Below, in pieces: positions 13,801-24,082 of a stretch of 64,000 nucleotides of DNA (position 1 is its first letter; the number at the start of each line of letters is the position of its first letter). The DNA comes from Monarcha castaneiventris obscurior (lineage: Eukaryota; Chordata; Aves; Passeriformes; Monarchidae). The notes beneath the pieces were generated by a model. The model was not told where the DNA came from. It saw nothing but the letters and a program-made list of their open reading frames with translations, and did not search any database. The position numbers and the translations under genes are program-made. The stretch spans positions 2,009,001-2,073,000 of the forward strand of contig JAMPIT010000511.1 in the NCBI GenBank assembly GCA_026261815.1, given 5' to 3'.

Positions 13801-14602
13801 AGGACCATGTAAATCCCACGTTTGATACAACGGGCAGCTCTTATTGTTAAGTTTTAAGGAAACATTTGTGAAAATATTGATGTAACTGTTTCTCTTGTAA
13901 TGCTCCAGCGCGTTATCCAGCGTGAGGAGACCCTGCTGCAGTGTCTGATGGCTCTAGAGAGCTTTATGTTTGTGCTGGAAACCTACCATGGCCACCTCCT
14001 CCAGCGTCTTTCCACTTCCTTCTTTAGCTAGACAGAAAACATTTCAGACAAATCAGTACGTGTCCGGGACAGTTCACACAGCACAGTAGGGCTGTCACCA
14101 TTGGTGTGCAAAACCCAGCACAAACCAGTTTCCAGCCTTAGAGAACAGGAGCAGCAGCCCCGTTGGGTTGCTTCCCTGGGGTCTGCAGACACAGTAAATC
14201 CCAGCTACACCCTTATTCCCACTGGGGTTTATCATCCAAGGGGGACGCGCCCTCCAGCCCAGCACCTCCCAGCCCCGCTCCGCACCGTAGTACTCGAGCC
14301 AGTTCATCTGGCGGAGCTCCACCGGCAGCCGCAAGATCGCCATATCGTACAGGTTCTCTACCTCCTTGACCAGGCACTCTCCATCCGCCCGCAGCCGCTC
14401 CAGGCGCCGGCTCACTGCGGGGACACGCGGCGTTAGCCCCGGCCGCGGGCCCGGGCCGCTCTCGTTCCCTCTCCTGCTCCCGCTCCAGTTTCCTCTCCTT
14501 CCCCCCTCTCCCGCTCCTACCTTCGCGGTCGAAATCCTTCAGGAAGGCCGCCAGCTTCCTGCTGCGCGAGCTCGAGCCGCCCTTCTTCCTGGCGGGAGCC
14601 AT
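10899..14602 (-). CDS. CDCA8: Borealin, chromosomal passenger complex subunit (10 coding exons)
   Basis: Borealin joins INCENP, survivin and Aurora B in the chromosomal passenger complex and targets it to centromeres and the spindle midzone. Exons from 5' to 3' are complement 14521-14602, 14286-14414, 13987-14027, 13385-13460, 12901-13037, 12539-12612, 12132-12230, 11814-11940, 11288-11374 and 10899-10955. All have GT/AG borders, phases agree, and the total is 909 nt (302 residues; the human protein is 280). Residues 17-70 hold the family N-terminal helix ([37 protein letters not shown]) that packs with INCENP and survivin. A basic, proline-rich linker follows (about 155-180). The conserved middle has VTPRFDSR (206-213), FKTPGLRTP (215-223) and NGSPLAD (235-241), whose TP/SP pairs are candidate CDK sites. 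The end (LPLGGGE, then KKLSVCLAQAC) matches the family C-terminal dimer region. Birds also carry a borealin-2; adjacency to AIRIM favours CDCA8. The start is the only ATG before the conserved helix. Confidence 0.95.
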
Positions 14603-15260
14603 GGCCGTGCCGGGGTCGCTGCCGGGGTCCAGGCGCGGCCGCGCGTTCGAACCAACCGCCGCCGCCAGCCGGCCAATCGCGGCGCGGCGCGGGACGATGA
14701 CGCGAATGACGAGCGCCGCCGGGCGATGATGGCAATGGCGGCGGTGGTGACCGCGCTCCGGGCCTGGGCGGAGGCGGCGGCGCGGGCGGAGGCGGCGGCG
14801 CGGGCGGCTCTGGCTGCCTGGGCCCCGCTGCTGGGCGCGCTGTCCGCGCTGGCGGCGCAGATGCGGGCGGCGCGGCGGCTGCCATGGGTCGCGACGCCGC
14901 TCGCCGCCTTCCCGGAGCTGCGGGCGCGGCTGTGGCAGAAGCAGCGTGGCGCGGCCGAGGCGCTGATGGAGCAGCTCGGCGGGCGGCGGTGAGGAGGCGG
15001 CCGGGGCCAGGCGGGCAGGGGGTGAGGGCCCGGCTGACCCCGCTGTGCCGGCAGGGAGGAGCTCCGGGCCGTGCGGGACGCCGCGGGGGCCGCCGCGACT
15101 GCTGTGCTGCGGCTGTACGAGGAGCGGGCGGCCGAGCTGGGGCTGGCGGGGGCTCTGCAACGCGGCCCGCGCTGCCCCTCGCTGGCCGACGTGTTGGAGG
15201 GGCTGCAGGACGTGGAGCGCTACTACCGGCATCTGTATCCTGCTAGGGGGTCTCTGGGCA
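14250..15260. promoter_or_regulatory. CpG-rich block over the CDCA8/AIRIM start region
   Basis: Dense CpG and very high GC extend from CDCA8 exon 2 through AIRIM exon 2, in contrast to CpG-poor flanks. This is typical of an unmethylated promoter island of constitutively used genes. The composition keeps several antisense frames open (for example 339 codons at 14213-15232, minus), which are not genes. Confidence 0.85.
14603..14725. promoter_or_regulatory. Bidirectional promoter between CDCA8 and AIRIM
   Basis: Only 123 bp separate the two start codons. Visible words are a CCAAT box at 14673-14677 (ATTGG for CDCA8), TTCGAA at 14646-14651, which resembles the CHR element of G2/M genes and lies downstream of the CCAAT box in the CDCA8 direction, and two TGACG half-sites 9 bp apart (14698-14702, 14707-14711). 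No TATA box is present. CCAAT plus CHR is the usual layout for mitotic genes bound by NF-Y and the DREAM/MuvB complexes; applying it here is inference. Confidence 0.7.
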
Positions 15261-15883
15261 GCTCTGGGGTATGTTAGGACAGCGCTGGAGGGGCCATTTT
15301 CTCGTTGTGGTCCTTACCGGGCACGAAGGTACTTGGAGAGTAAACTGCTTCTGCAGCGCCTCAGCTTGGACAGCCTGGCAGACATGGAAGCCATCCCGCA
15401 GTCTTGGGAGAGGACTTTGGAACGCTGCAAAGAATACGTCGTTCAAGGTAGTTCCGTGTACAAAGACCCGAGAGGTTTTTCGCAGGGCTCCGTGCTGATG
15501 TCCCTTGGGGACAGTACACGGGCCTGGCCGTGCTGGTCTCAGCAGCAGTGGGTGACTCCACTCAGTTGATCTTTGTGACCTGCTCTGAGATCTTGGTCAG
15601 CTTTAGTTGAAAGTACACACCATCACACCTGGGCACAGCTGGAAGCAACATCCTCCCTCACAGTGTAGCAAGGGCTCAGTGACCCATTTCACTGCTCAGT
15701 CAGTTTTACCTATGCTTTTTTTAATTGCCTTTAGAAACAAATTAAGTTTTTGGGAGTACAGAATACACGTAAAGTACATTAAGCTGACAGGGTTGTTGTT
15801 TTCTCTCCAACTCAGATACACTCCTGAAGGTCTCGCTGTTTGTGGAGAACCATCGGGAGGTGAGCTACTCACCTGGCTCCTGA
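14726..15883 (+). CDS. AIRIM: AIRIM / C1orf109, 55LCC complex subunit (4 coding exons)
   Basis: In human cells this protein joins AFG2A (SPATA5), AFG2B (SPATA5L1) and CINP in the 55LCC AAA-ATPase complex, which acts in pre-60S ribosome maturation and replisome turnover. Exons are 14726-14988, 15055-15234, 15329-15447 and 15816-15883: 630 nt, 209 residues (human 203), with consistent phases. Family landmarks in order are WAPLLGALSALAAQ (about 31-44), AFPELRARLWQKQ (about 60-72), QLGGRREELRAVRDAA (about 82-97), PSLADVLEGLQDVERYYR (about 128-145), then LADMEAIPQSWER and LLKVSLFVEN at the end. The N-terminus is a diverged alanine-rich helix. ATG codons at 14726, 14729 and 14735 are in frame; 14729 and 14735 have good Kozak contexts, so the first residues are uncertain. 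Intron 2 looks U12-type. Exon 4 contains a strong donor (GGGAG/GTGAGC at 15860), so an alternative 3' end is possible, though the read-through stop fits the family length. Confidence 0.93.
15235..15328 (+). other. AIRIM: Candidate U12-type (minor spliceosome) intron in AIRIM
   Basis: This 94-bp intron starts GTATCCTG, one base off the U12 donor GTATCCTT. Near its end lies GTCCTTACC, close to the U12 branch site TTCCTTAAC, with the likely branch A about 12 bases before the acceptor AG, and there is no polypyrimidine tract after it. Homology to the human protein fixes both ends: CAT CT joined to G TAC TTG keeps the frame (RHLYLESK against the family's RKSYLKRK). No ordinary GT donor near this junction gives a better alignment. 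Confidence 0.75.
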
Positions 15884-16244
15884 CAGGGCAGCAGGGACTA
15901 GCACTAACCAGCTTCTGGGATGCTGCAAAGGGGATGCAGAATTGAGGGAGCTCTCCTGGTGCTTTTTGGAAGCTGAGTGAGTTGATTCTTGGCCTCAGCA
16001 TGAAATGCTTGAACGGTGCCATTTTCAAGTGGAAATGGCCTTGGCGTTTGAAGAAGAGGCTGAGTGGAAAAGGCCATGAGAATAGAAGGGAGTCATCTCC
16101 AGCTGTGGAACTTGCCCTTTTCTTTCTCCTGACATGGATGTTTTGTGTCGTGGCAAAATATTGATACTTACATGATGTGCTGCAGATGCGTAACAGAGTC
16201 CTTCAGGCTGGTGCCATGAAAGATATTTGGGGTCCGTTCTTACA

Positions 16245-16250
16245 AATAAA
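16245..16250 (+). terminator. AIRIM: Proximal AIRIM polyadenylation signal candidate
   Basis: AATAAA about 360 bases after the stop codon. The downstream sequence (AAAGATGTCAG...) is only weakly GT-rich, so this is the less convincing of two signals. Confidence 0.4.
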
Positions 16251-16625
16251 GAAAAGATGTCAGATTAGGGCTTACAAACAGGGGCCACCTCATGTCCTTG
16301 AGCAGTATGTTTGCATTCATCCCACCTGGCCATGGAGGAGGAAGGAGCACATCTGGCTTGAAAATGTAATTACGGAGGTGCATGGATGCCTGAGTTCTGA
16401 CATGGGCAGTTTTCAAGGATGTTAACAGTACGCTGCTTTGTTACCTCTGCCAGAGCCCACTGAAATCAGTCTTAAAATATCACTCTCTGGTAGCAGCTGC
16501 TGCCAGTTCAGGGACACCTTTTGTTGGCCATGGCACTGATCCTCTGAACATTCCTGGGAAGCAGTGGGATGTTTGTCTCTAAATAATGTATTTGTTAAGG
16601 AGCTGCAGCTTCTCAAGAGAAAGCC

Positions 16626-16631
16626 AATAAA
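16626..16631 (+). terminator. AIRIM: Distal AIRIM polyadenylation signal
   Basis: AATAAA in CCAATAAAGAATTGCATTGG is followed 20-50 bases later by a strong GT-rich element (GTGGGTGTGTTTGTGCTC), the classic arrangement for cleavage near 16645-16652. It would give a 3' UTR of about 765 bases. Confidence 0.65.
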
Positions 16632-16659
16632 GAATTGCATTGGACACATTGTGGGTGTG

Positions 16660-18946
16660 TTTGTGCTCACGTTTCTGTGTCTCCAACCTGGGGTGTCCCT
16701 GTGGCCGCCTCAGGGCACTGCGCGACCTGTGAAGAGCGGTGGTGGGGGGAGCAGACGGGGTGGGAGCAGAATGGGGTGCCAGGGGTGGGAAGGTGCTGGC
16801 TTGGGGCTGGGGCTACCAGTGCTCCCATCAGGGATAGGGGCTTCATGAGGTAAGGCTTCACACACAGTTCTAATTGCAAAGAAAACCACCTGCAAAGAAA
16901 ACCGCCATCCTACTCCTGGGTGCCCTGCCCAGGGTGGAGCTGAGGTGGGTTCTGCTCCTGGCAGGGCTCGGAGTCCTGGGGGAGGCTCATGTGGCTGTAC
17001 AGCCTTGTGCTCCTTACACAGGGTTTGAAGTGTGCCAAGGCTGATGCCTCAGAGTGAATCAGGGATGTCATCCTTGCTCAGGCCTTGATCTATCATCATC
17101 ACAAACCAACAGATCACGGTGTGCTTGGATGCAGAATTGTCTTTACATGTGCACACACTATACAACCCTTCAACACCCCTCTTCTGTCAGCCTCTCTTCA
17201 GGACAGCTGCACAATGAACAAATGGATTTAAATGCTGGAAGATGTTCAGCACAGTTCAGTGGTGGCCCTTCTGCTTCTCCCAGATGTTTGTCCCCTGATG
17301 TCTGTCTTTGTGCTAACAGATGAAAGTGCTTAGGCAGCTTTCTGCATTAAAAGTGGCTATGCCCTGACTCTGACTGAAACAGGGTGAAGGAGATGCTCAT
17401 TGAAGTTTTGGTGTGATTAATTGCTCTGTGCTGTTCCTGGTTGATGGGCCATGTCATCTGTTGCATTTGTCTGTAGTGTTCTGCAGGGTGCGAGTGAGTC
17501 TCTGCATCAGAATGCTCTTAAGTGGGATCAGCTGTGGGCTTGTTCCATTCCAGATCTGGATGTTCCATCAGGATGGCTGCCAGGGACCCCACTGCTAAGA
17601 AGGACATGGTTCCTTGCATGTGCAGAGCTCCCTTCGGCTGGCATTTGCCTGGGAGGCACTGGGGGTTCAAAGGTTCCCCCATGAACACAGCCAGGGTGGA
17701 CATTCAGTCTTTAAGTGTTGCACTTGTCAGCAGGCAGGTAGAAAGGCCACTCCTGCTCCTTGCCTGGCAGCTTGCACAGCTGAGTCAGACACCTGCGCAC
17801 AGCACATGAGATGTCTCTGGGTGCTGGATTTCAGCACCTTCCTGAGTACCGGGACAGGAGGGAGGTGACAGCAGCAACTGCTGCTCCAGCTGCCTGGGAA
17901 GCCAAATGTGGGGTCGGGGACTCCAGGCTGTGCCATACCTTAGTGGGGCTGTGGTTAAGGCAGCCCTAAGGGCTCTGAGACCAACTCGTAAAAAATATGT
18001 AACCATAAAAATAAATCCAAGCACCTTTATTTTTGGATTAGAGCTCTTAAAGTATTCTTGCATGGAGATCTGTCTTTGAAGAATGCGATAAAATGCAGTT
18101 AGCAGCTGGAGCTCCCTTAAAGGTTAAAGGAAAATTGTCAGGAAACACAAAGCTCACGCTTTGATTTTCAGCTTTACCTCCTGCTAACTCCATTGGAAAA
18201 CACTTATTCTTCATTTACAGGAAAAGCACAAACTAAATTCAGTTACTAAATTCAAATACCCACAGACATTTATAAGGAGCACCTGACTCGTATATGGTTG
18301 TTTTGTTTTCTCCCACAAGGGTGAGTGTTGGCTTCTGGTGCAGCGGGATCTTTGCAGTTCTGCTCAGATATGGGGACCTGCTGTTGGTAACACCAGACTT
18401 CCAAAACAAACCCAAAATCTTTGCTTCAGTGTAAGCTCGTGGATTTGAAACAGATTCCAAAATGGAGTGTATGACAAGAGTCCACAGTTACGGAAAAGAC
18501 AAAAGATTTGGCACCTGAACTGAAGTGTAAGAAGTGACTTGAAGGCAGAAATACGTGATAAAAAGCTTTGTGAATCATTTAATAAATCAAGCATGGGTTT
18601 CACAAGTCCCTATGGTTTTTGTGCTTATTCTTTGAGACTTTCATCTTGGCCTGAAGCAGAACTCCTTTGTGACTTTGCTGAGGGGCTGCCTGAGTACTTA
18701 TCTGCTCCAAAATACAGCAGACATTCTCCACTCCCCATTTAGCTGGCTGTTTTGCTCTGCTCCCCACTCCTGGCTCAGTATTTCTCTAGTGCTTTTGACT
18801 TTGTCACAGCTTTTGCCCTGTTGAGCAGTTGAGCTCCAAAGGGGGGCAAATTCTGCTGATCCCATGGGTGTGCAGTGAGCAGGGACACATCTGGCCTGCA
18901 GCAGTGATGAGCTTTCCCACGTGCCCTTGTCTGCCCTTGCAAGGAC
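16660..18946. other. Intergenic, no gene seen
   Basis: Non-coding sequence between AIRIM and the next LTR. RSPO1, which I recall on this side of the human pair, has cysteine-rich exons that should be obvious; none was seen here or further right. Frames on both strands are short and overlapping. Confidence 0.5.
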
Positions 18947-18952
18947 AGGCAC

Positions 18953-19349
18953 TGTTGTGGTAGCTAAGTTTAGCTTAGCAGACGCAGCTTTCTCTAGGAG
19001 CTGTGCTGGGGCTTCTTAGGGCAGGCAGTCATTCTGTCCTCCCGTAGTCCATTCCGGACTGCCCTGCAACCTTGGTCCCTTAGCTGTCAGCCTCACAACG
19101 CAGTGATAGCGAAGGAGGTAGAGAAGGGACTCTCATGGCGGCCCCACGTGGTTTTATTGATGCATCTTGTCCAGCCAGTTCCCAGGGGCAGAAAGACCAC
19201 GAGGCCAGGGAGCAGGGGCTTTTTCCCCGGGACTAAAGGGCGGTACAAGGGCGGAGTTGGGGTACAGGAACCAATAGGAAGAGGCCGAGGAAGTGGCCAG
19301 GGCTAGGGATGAGGGAAAGGTGGGGGAACAATATAAACCGAACCCCACA
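18953..19349 (-). mobile_element. Solo LTR with perfect 6-bp target duplication
   Basis: On the minus strand it runs from TGTGGGGTTCGGTTTATATTG to CTACCACAACA (397 bp). It has a TATA-like TTTATATTG near the start, an inverted CCAAT box (ATTGG, about 19270), and AATAAA (TTTATT at 19153-19158 on plus). AGGCAC directly precedes it (18947-18952) and directly follows it (19350-19355). A 6-bp duplication is usual for alpha- and betaretrovirus-like integrases. No internal sequence remains, so it is a product of LTR-LTR recombination. It differs in sequence from the other LTRs in the window. Confidence 0.88.
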
Positions 19350-19355
19350 AGGCAC

Positions 19356-20066
19356 GAGCAGTTACCTGGTGAGCTCTTTGCCAACGTGGCGTGGCCCCTA
19401 ACCCCGTACCCCCCATAGACCCTCTAGGGCTGCCTGTAGTGCATGTGGACAAAGCCTGTTCTCATTGCCCATCCTGCAGAGGCTTTATTTCAATCCTCCC
19501 TTCCTGCTTTTCCCCCCAACCCTTTCCTTCCTCCTCCCTCCTCCTGGGGACACAGATCTGCAGTAGGTGTCTCCTGAACTTGCCTAAGCTCCCCGTCCCA
19601 AGCATCTTCCTGGCTAATTCTTTCCAGATGTCCAGGAACTTTTATGTTTAGCAGTTTTGCTCAAGTTCTTAAATTCATTCTCTGAAAGAGCAAACGTATT
19701 TCCTAGTATTATTTGAATGGCTTCCCAAGAGCTGCTTCTGCCTCCCAGTGAAATGTTTGAGGCACTACTGCAGCCTTCCACGCCTCAATCAGAGCACAAC
19801 AGATGTCCATAAATAGCACAGAAGTTTATTTCCCATAGCTGACAGCTCCAGGGCTGTCTTTAGGGTCTTGAAAACACTCCATGCTGCACTTACACCCAGC
19901 CAAGTGTCAGGTTGTTGGCTTGGACTTTCCCAGCTACAGCAGCATGGAGAAATTAGGGGATCTGTCCAGTGTTCCTCTGACTGGGACCAACAATGGAAAG
20001 TGAGTGGCTCTGCCCATCCTCTCATCTAGTTTCCAGCTAAACTTTGTTTTTGGGGAGATCCCTCAG
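19356..20066. other. Intergenic, no gene seen
   Basis: Short stretch between two solo LTRs with a C/T-rich segment (about 19490-19560). No gene, RNA or repeat recognised. Confidence 0.5.
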
Positions 20067-20585
20067 TGTGGAGGGCTGTGAGCCCTTGACGCAGGAGCCC
20101 TCTGCACTCCCTTGGATGAGAGAAGCCTGAGGTCCGAAAGAATCTCCCCAGAGATAAGCAGCCTTCCTCATGGTCATGGTGACAAAAAGAGCCACTTCCA
20201 ACATGCCTTGTTTCTTTATGGTAATAGCCTGTACCCCATTGGCTAATTGGTTTCTACCCCATCTTTCCCGTTCCCATTCCAGCCTTTCCCATATAAACCT
20301 CTGCTTCCACCCCTGACGAGAGGGAGTTGTCATCACTGGCCTCCCCTTCACAGGGGCTGCTGGACAATAAAGGCTATCTCTGTGGAATTGCTGTATGAGG
20401 CTTCTGTCTCTCTGTCCCTGAGTTTTGCCTGGGTGATTTCACAAAGAGCTGAGTCACAAAGAGCTGATATCACTTGTAGCTGAGAAGTTGCTACACTTGC
20501 TGAAATCACCCATCCCAGGGAAGTTGCTAAAGCTGCTGGAAAAGCTTTTCGCTGGTGGGACACTTTCTCTAGGAAGGTTGCGACA
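20067..20585 (+). mobile_element. Probable solo LTR, plus orientation
   Basis: It begins TGTGGAGGGC and carries TATA-like CATATAAACC (about 20290-20299), ATTGGCTAATTGG upstream of it, and AATAAA at 20366-20371 followed by a T/GT-rich stretch. It ends near TTGCGACA. Blocks such as GAAGCCT near the start, a GTACCCC word and the late AATAAA recall the family at 3468 and 9521, but at low similarity. No target duplication was found, so the edges, especially the right one, are approximate. Confidence 0.55.
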
Positions 20586-20589
20586 CACT

Positions 20590-23246
20590 GGTTGTCCACC
20601 ACGGGACCCCAGTGGTGGTACTGGCCAGGTCATGCCAAGGGGACAGGCAGAGGGTTTGTAGCAGAAGCCTCTCCACTCAGAGCAGCAGAGGGGGTGGCAG
20701 GAAAGCTGCCAGGGCGTGGGAGCTGCCCAGCACAGCTTGTCCCCAAGGCCACTGGCAAGCTGCAGATAATGGCCATGGCGTGGCACAAGTGGGCGAGGTG
20801 CCAACAGGACCATGCTGTACCCAGGGAAACATCCCTTCTCCTACCCCCCATATGGATCATTGCCACGTGCTCTTGGACATGAGGCCATGAGGTTTGGCTG
20901 GCTTGAATTTATCTCCCAACCTCAGGGGAGCAGAGCAAAGGTCCTGTTGGGCTCAGTGTGGGGCTGAGGCTGGTCCCTGGCTGACAAGTGGCCATGGACT
21001 ACACACAAAAATGCTCTAAAGCTGACAGCACCAAATGTTTCTTCTCCACCTAGCACAGTTGTTTAGGATTCAGTTAAGAACAAAACTACATCTTGTAGAT
21101 TTTAATAAAGCTCTTGGCGAACAGTTCAAACACCAGGGGAGAAGCTGGAGAGAGAGGTTGAATTTATGGGAGCGGGAGGAGATCGTTTGCTTTGTTAGGA
21201 ACTGGAAAAGATTAATAGTGTGCAAAGGCTCTTGGATTCATTTCTCAAATAGCAGAAGGGTTAGGAGACTTACTGGCTTGATGTTCTTCATTCTGCCTTC
21301 CCCAAGCTGCTTAGAGACTGTCTGGGCTGTGGAGAAAAGGACCAGGGAGAACAGGGAGCCGTCCTGTGTCAGGCCCAGTGAAGAGGCGGCTGTGGTATGC
21401 TAGGGGACAGAAGGGAACAGAATCTCAGAGTGCTTTATTGGGAAGTTAAATAGATGCTTAATATTTCTGTATGTTCTGATGTGTGGGGAGGTGCTGGTAC
21501 CTGGGGAGGTAGTGGGAGTGCAGGGCAACAAGGCAGGTTCTTTCCAGCACATATCCACTCCTGGACCCCAGGGTGCCAACAGCACAGAACTGTTTCATAA
21601 CAAGAATCTGAACCCAGGGAAGGTCCTGTGTCTCTCCCACCCCAGGCATTTTGCAATCACCATGTACCATGTAAGGTAAATCCCAAAGGAAGTTAAAATT
21701 CAAGAAAAAAGACAGGAATTTCCTAAGTTCCACTGAACAGCCCAAAGCTTCTTTCCAGCAGCCAAAACCTGCTGCCTCACTGTACACAGAGTGCAGGGCA
21801 AGGATGAAAAGCCACTGGACACACATGGGAAGCCACAAGGTATGACTTCCAGGCAAGCCAGAATCTGTGCTGGAGAGGCAGACTGGCTCAGGCATTGCTT
21901 CAAATGCTACATTCAATCTCATTTGGCTCTGGGATGACAGACAGCCTGTGTCCCCAGAGCCCTGCACCAACACAGCCTTTAGCACGGCCTGTGTGGCTGC
22001 AGCAGTTCCACACTCCCAACAGCCAGGACAGGACACAGCTCACCCAGACAGCATGAGCAACAGGAACCACTGAACATGTGCCCTGCCCAGTCATCTCCCT
22101 CTGGAAGGAGCAGTCATCAGGGCAGTAGGTGGTGGTCCCCAGCTGCTGATGTGAGCAGAGAAGCTGCAGCTGGTGCTGGGCAGCTGTGGGTATGCTGGGA
22201 CAGCCAGGGTGAGGGCAGCAGGTCCTGTGGGGGCAGCAAAAGTGAGGTGCACACCACAGTCCTGCCAGCTGCCATGCATCACCACTGGTCCTTGGCACAT
22301 CATGCAATGTGTCACAGCCTTCTCCCTTTAATTTCCTAACATTCCCTCAGTCTGAAACCCATCAACCAATGCTGAGAGAAAACATTCACAGATGAAGCCA
22401 AAGCAGAAGTGAGCAAAGCTGTTCCTTTGGCTGGATTCCTCCAGCTCCTTGTGTCCCACTATTTGGTTTGAGCAAGAGCCACCTCCTCCTGCCCTGTGCA
22501 CCTGAGCCATGGGGAGAGGACAGCAATCTTCAGTTGCTGTGAGGGAGAGCTCTCGTTTGTGGCTTTGCCAAGGAGAACTCCCTTTCATGGTACAGTTCTG
22601 GTACCTCTGCCCAAACCCCAAGGGAAGGGAGTGTGAGCAGGTTGTGTGAGTGGGAAGACAAGGCTATGGAGCATGGCTTGCACAAGGAGTGCTTTTAAAC
22701 TCCATAAATCTACTTGTGATTCAGATGGCAGGAGCAGGAGAGAGGAGAAGTTAGAGATGAGAAAGTCGGTATAGTTGTGCTCAGAGGAGAAGCAGCCTGA
22801 AGCAGCTCTGGAACCAAGAAGCCCATAGCTGGTCTGCTGGAAGCAGGGTCTGGGGGGCACCTGAGGCAGTGACAGAAAGTTCTGCTCATGAGGAACCTGA
22901 AGAGGAATCCCTGTGCAAGCCCCATCTAGGAAGCCAAGAGCTCATGTGGGCTGAGCCCTGGCACAGCGGGGTTTGGGCAGATGCCCCCCATCCTGTGCTG
23001 CATCACACCTGGCAGCTGGGGTCCCACACCCTGCTGCCTGTGGTGCAGGAAGACAGGGAACCAGGCATGTGGAAAAAACCCCAGAGGTGAATAATCCACC
23101 CCAGGTTTTGGTTTGACATGGTTCCCCCAGCTCTGAAGGGCTTCTTGGTCAGGGTTAATGAGATTAGTCTGTAAGTTCTGGAGATGTCAGCCTGCTGGAA
23201 GCTCCGTGTTCAGTAGTTCCTTATGCGCCAGGGAATGATGTTCATT
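20590..23246. other. Intergenic, no gene seen
   Basis: GC-moderate non-coding DNA. Frames up to 192 codons (21458-22036, minus) have no family resemblance and conflict with frames on the other strand. No RNA gene or repeat recognised. Confidence 0.5.
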
Positions 23247-23453
23247 TCATTGGCCTTGACTCTGCTGGATCAGGCTGTTGCTCTGCTTCTCAATTAGCTG
23301 CATCTGCATGGCAGTAATGAGCTGGAGGTCAGACAGCCCAGAGAGGGGTGCCGAAAAATTCACTTGTGTGGAAGGGAGTTCTCCGTGCCCCCCATTCAGT
23401 GGATGATGGGGCTCTGCACCCAACTTGACCGCTGTTCTCCCTGGGAGCCCCAC
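23247..23453 (-). other. Possible coding exon of unknown gene
   Basis: This 68-codon minus-strand frame reads unlike the random frames around it. Its last third is a soluble, helix-like segment (SDLQLITAMQMQLIEKQ, then SNSLIQQSQGQ and TGA) using common vertebrate codons (CAG, CTG, AAG, GAG). A TAG lies 3 codons upstream of the first listed residue, so a true exon would have to begin at an internal acceptor such as CTCCCAG near 23445. The rest of a gene (upstream exons at higher coordinates) was searched for by eye and not found. It could be a terminal exon, an old pseudogene piece, or chance. I do not recognise the protein. Confidence 0.25.
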
Positions 23454-24066
23454 TGGGCTCTAGCCCCCCTTATCACTGCAGTGGTGACACTATACAGCTT
23501 GTTCTGCTGCTGGAGAGGCTGTGTTTCTGAAAGCTTCAGTCTGGGTCTGTGCTGACATTATTGAAGCTACTGGTAATAAAACATGTCACTACAGGGGCCA
23601 GGGCCACATCCAATCCTGCAAAGGGAAGGCAAAAATCCAAGCAAAACCCAAAACCTCCAAAAAGCTCTAACCAAGCACACGCTGACGGGAGGGCTGGATT
23701 TCCAGGGATGCAGACACTAGTCCTGCCACCCTGCCATGATGAGAGGCATCTCCTGGCCCTGCTGTGCTGGCCCTGCAACAGAGACAAGTGGCACATGGGA
23801 GGCACAGCTTCCCAGTGCCACATCCTTGTGCATGTGCCGAACCCTCCCAGTGCAGGGAACTACAAATAAATGCTGTTGATGCCTCTGCTATCCCGTCAGG
23901 GATTAGGACATGCTGGAGCAATTTGCATGGGGATGAAACTTGGAAGAAATGGCAAAGCTGAGGGAATATGATATTATTTATTATTGCCAGTTGCAAGGGA
24001 ACAGCAGCAGCCTCCAAACTTGTATAACTCTGGAACATGACTATTATTAGAACGCAAAGTTAGCAA

Positions 24067-24082
24067 GCAATTAGCTAATTGC
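24067..24082. promoter_or_regulatory. Perfect 16-bp palindrome of homeodomain core sites
   Basis: GCAATTAGCTAATTGC is its own reverse complement and holds two opposed TAATT cores. It is followed within 35 bases by GGCAATTATAAG, another CAATTA core, in a locally AT-rich block. It would suit paired homeodomain binding; function is inferred only from the word. Confidence 0.4.

Larger units (their letters stand above)
15884..16650 (+). other. AIRIM: AIRIM 3' untranslated region
   Basis: This is the stretch from the AIRIM stop codon to the distal polyadenylation signal. No other gene is seen in it. Frames here (for example 15607-15945 and 16177-16425) are short and unlike protein. Confidence 0.55.

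Noticed and set aside
14640..14660. GGTTCGAAC on the minus strand as a tRNA B box
   Set aside because: No A box, acceptor stem or T-stem pairing around it. It sits in the shared promoter, where a CHR-like reading is more sensible.
14213..15232. 339-codon minus-strand frame over the promoter
   Set aside because: It spans CDCA8 exons and introns and AIRIM exons in one frame, and is kept open by CpG-island composition. The true CDCA8 reading is split across exons with good splice sites.
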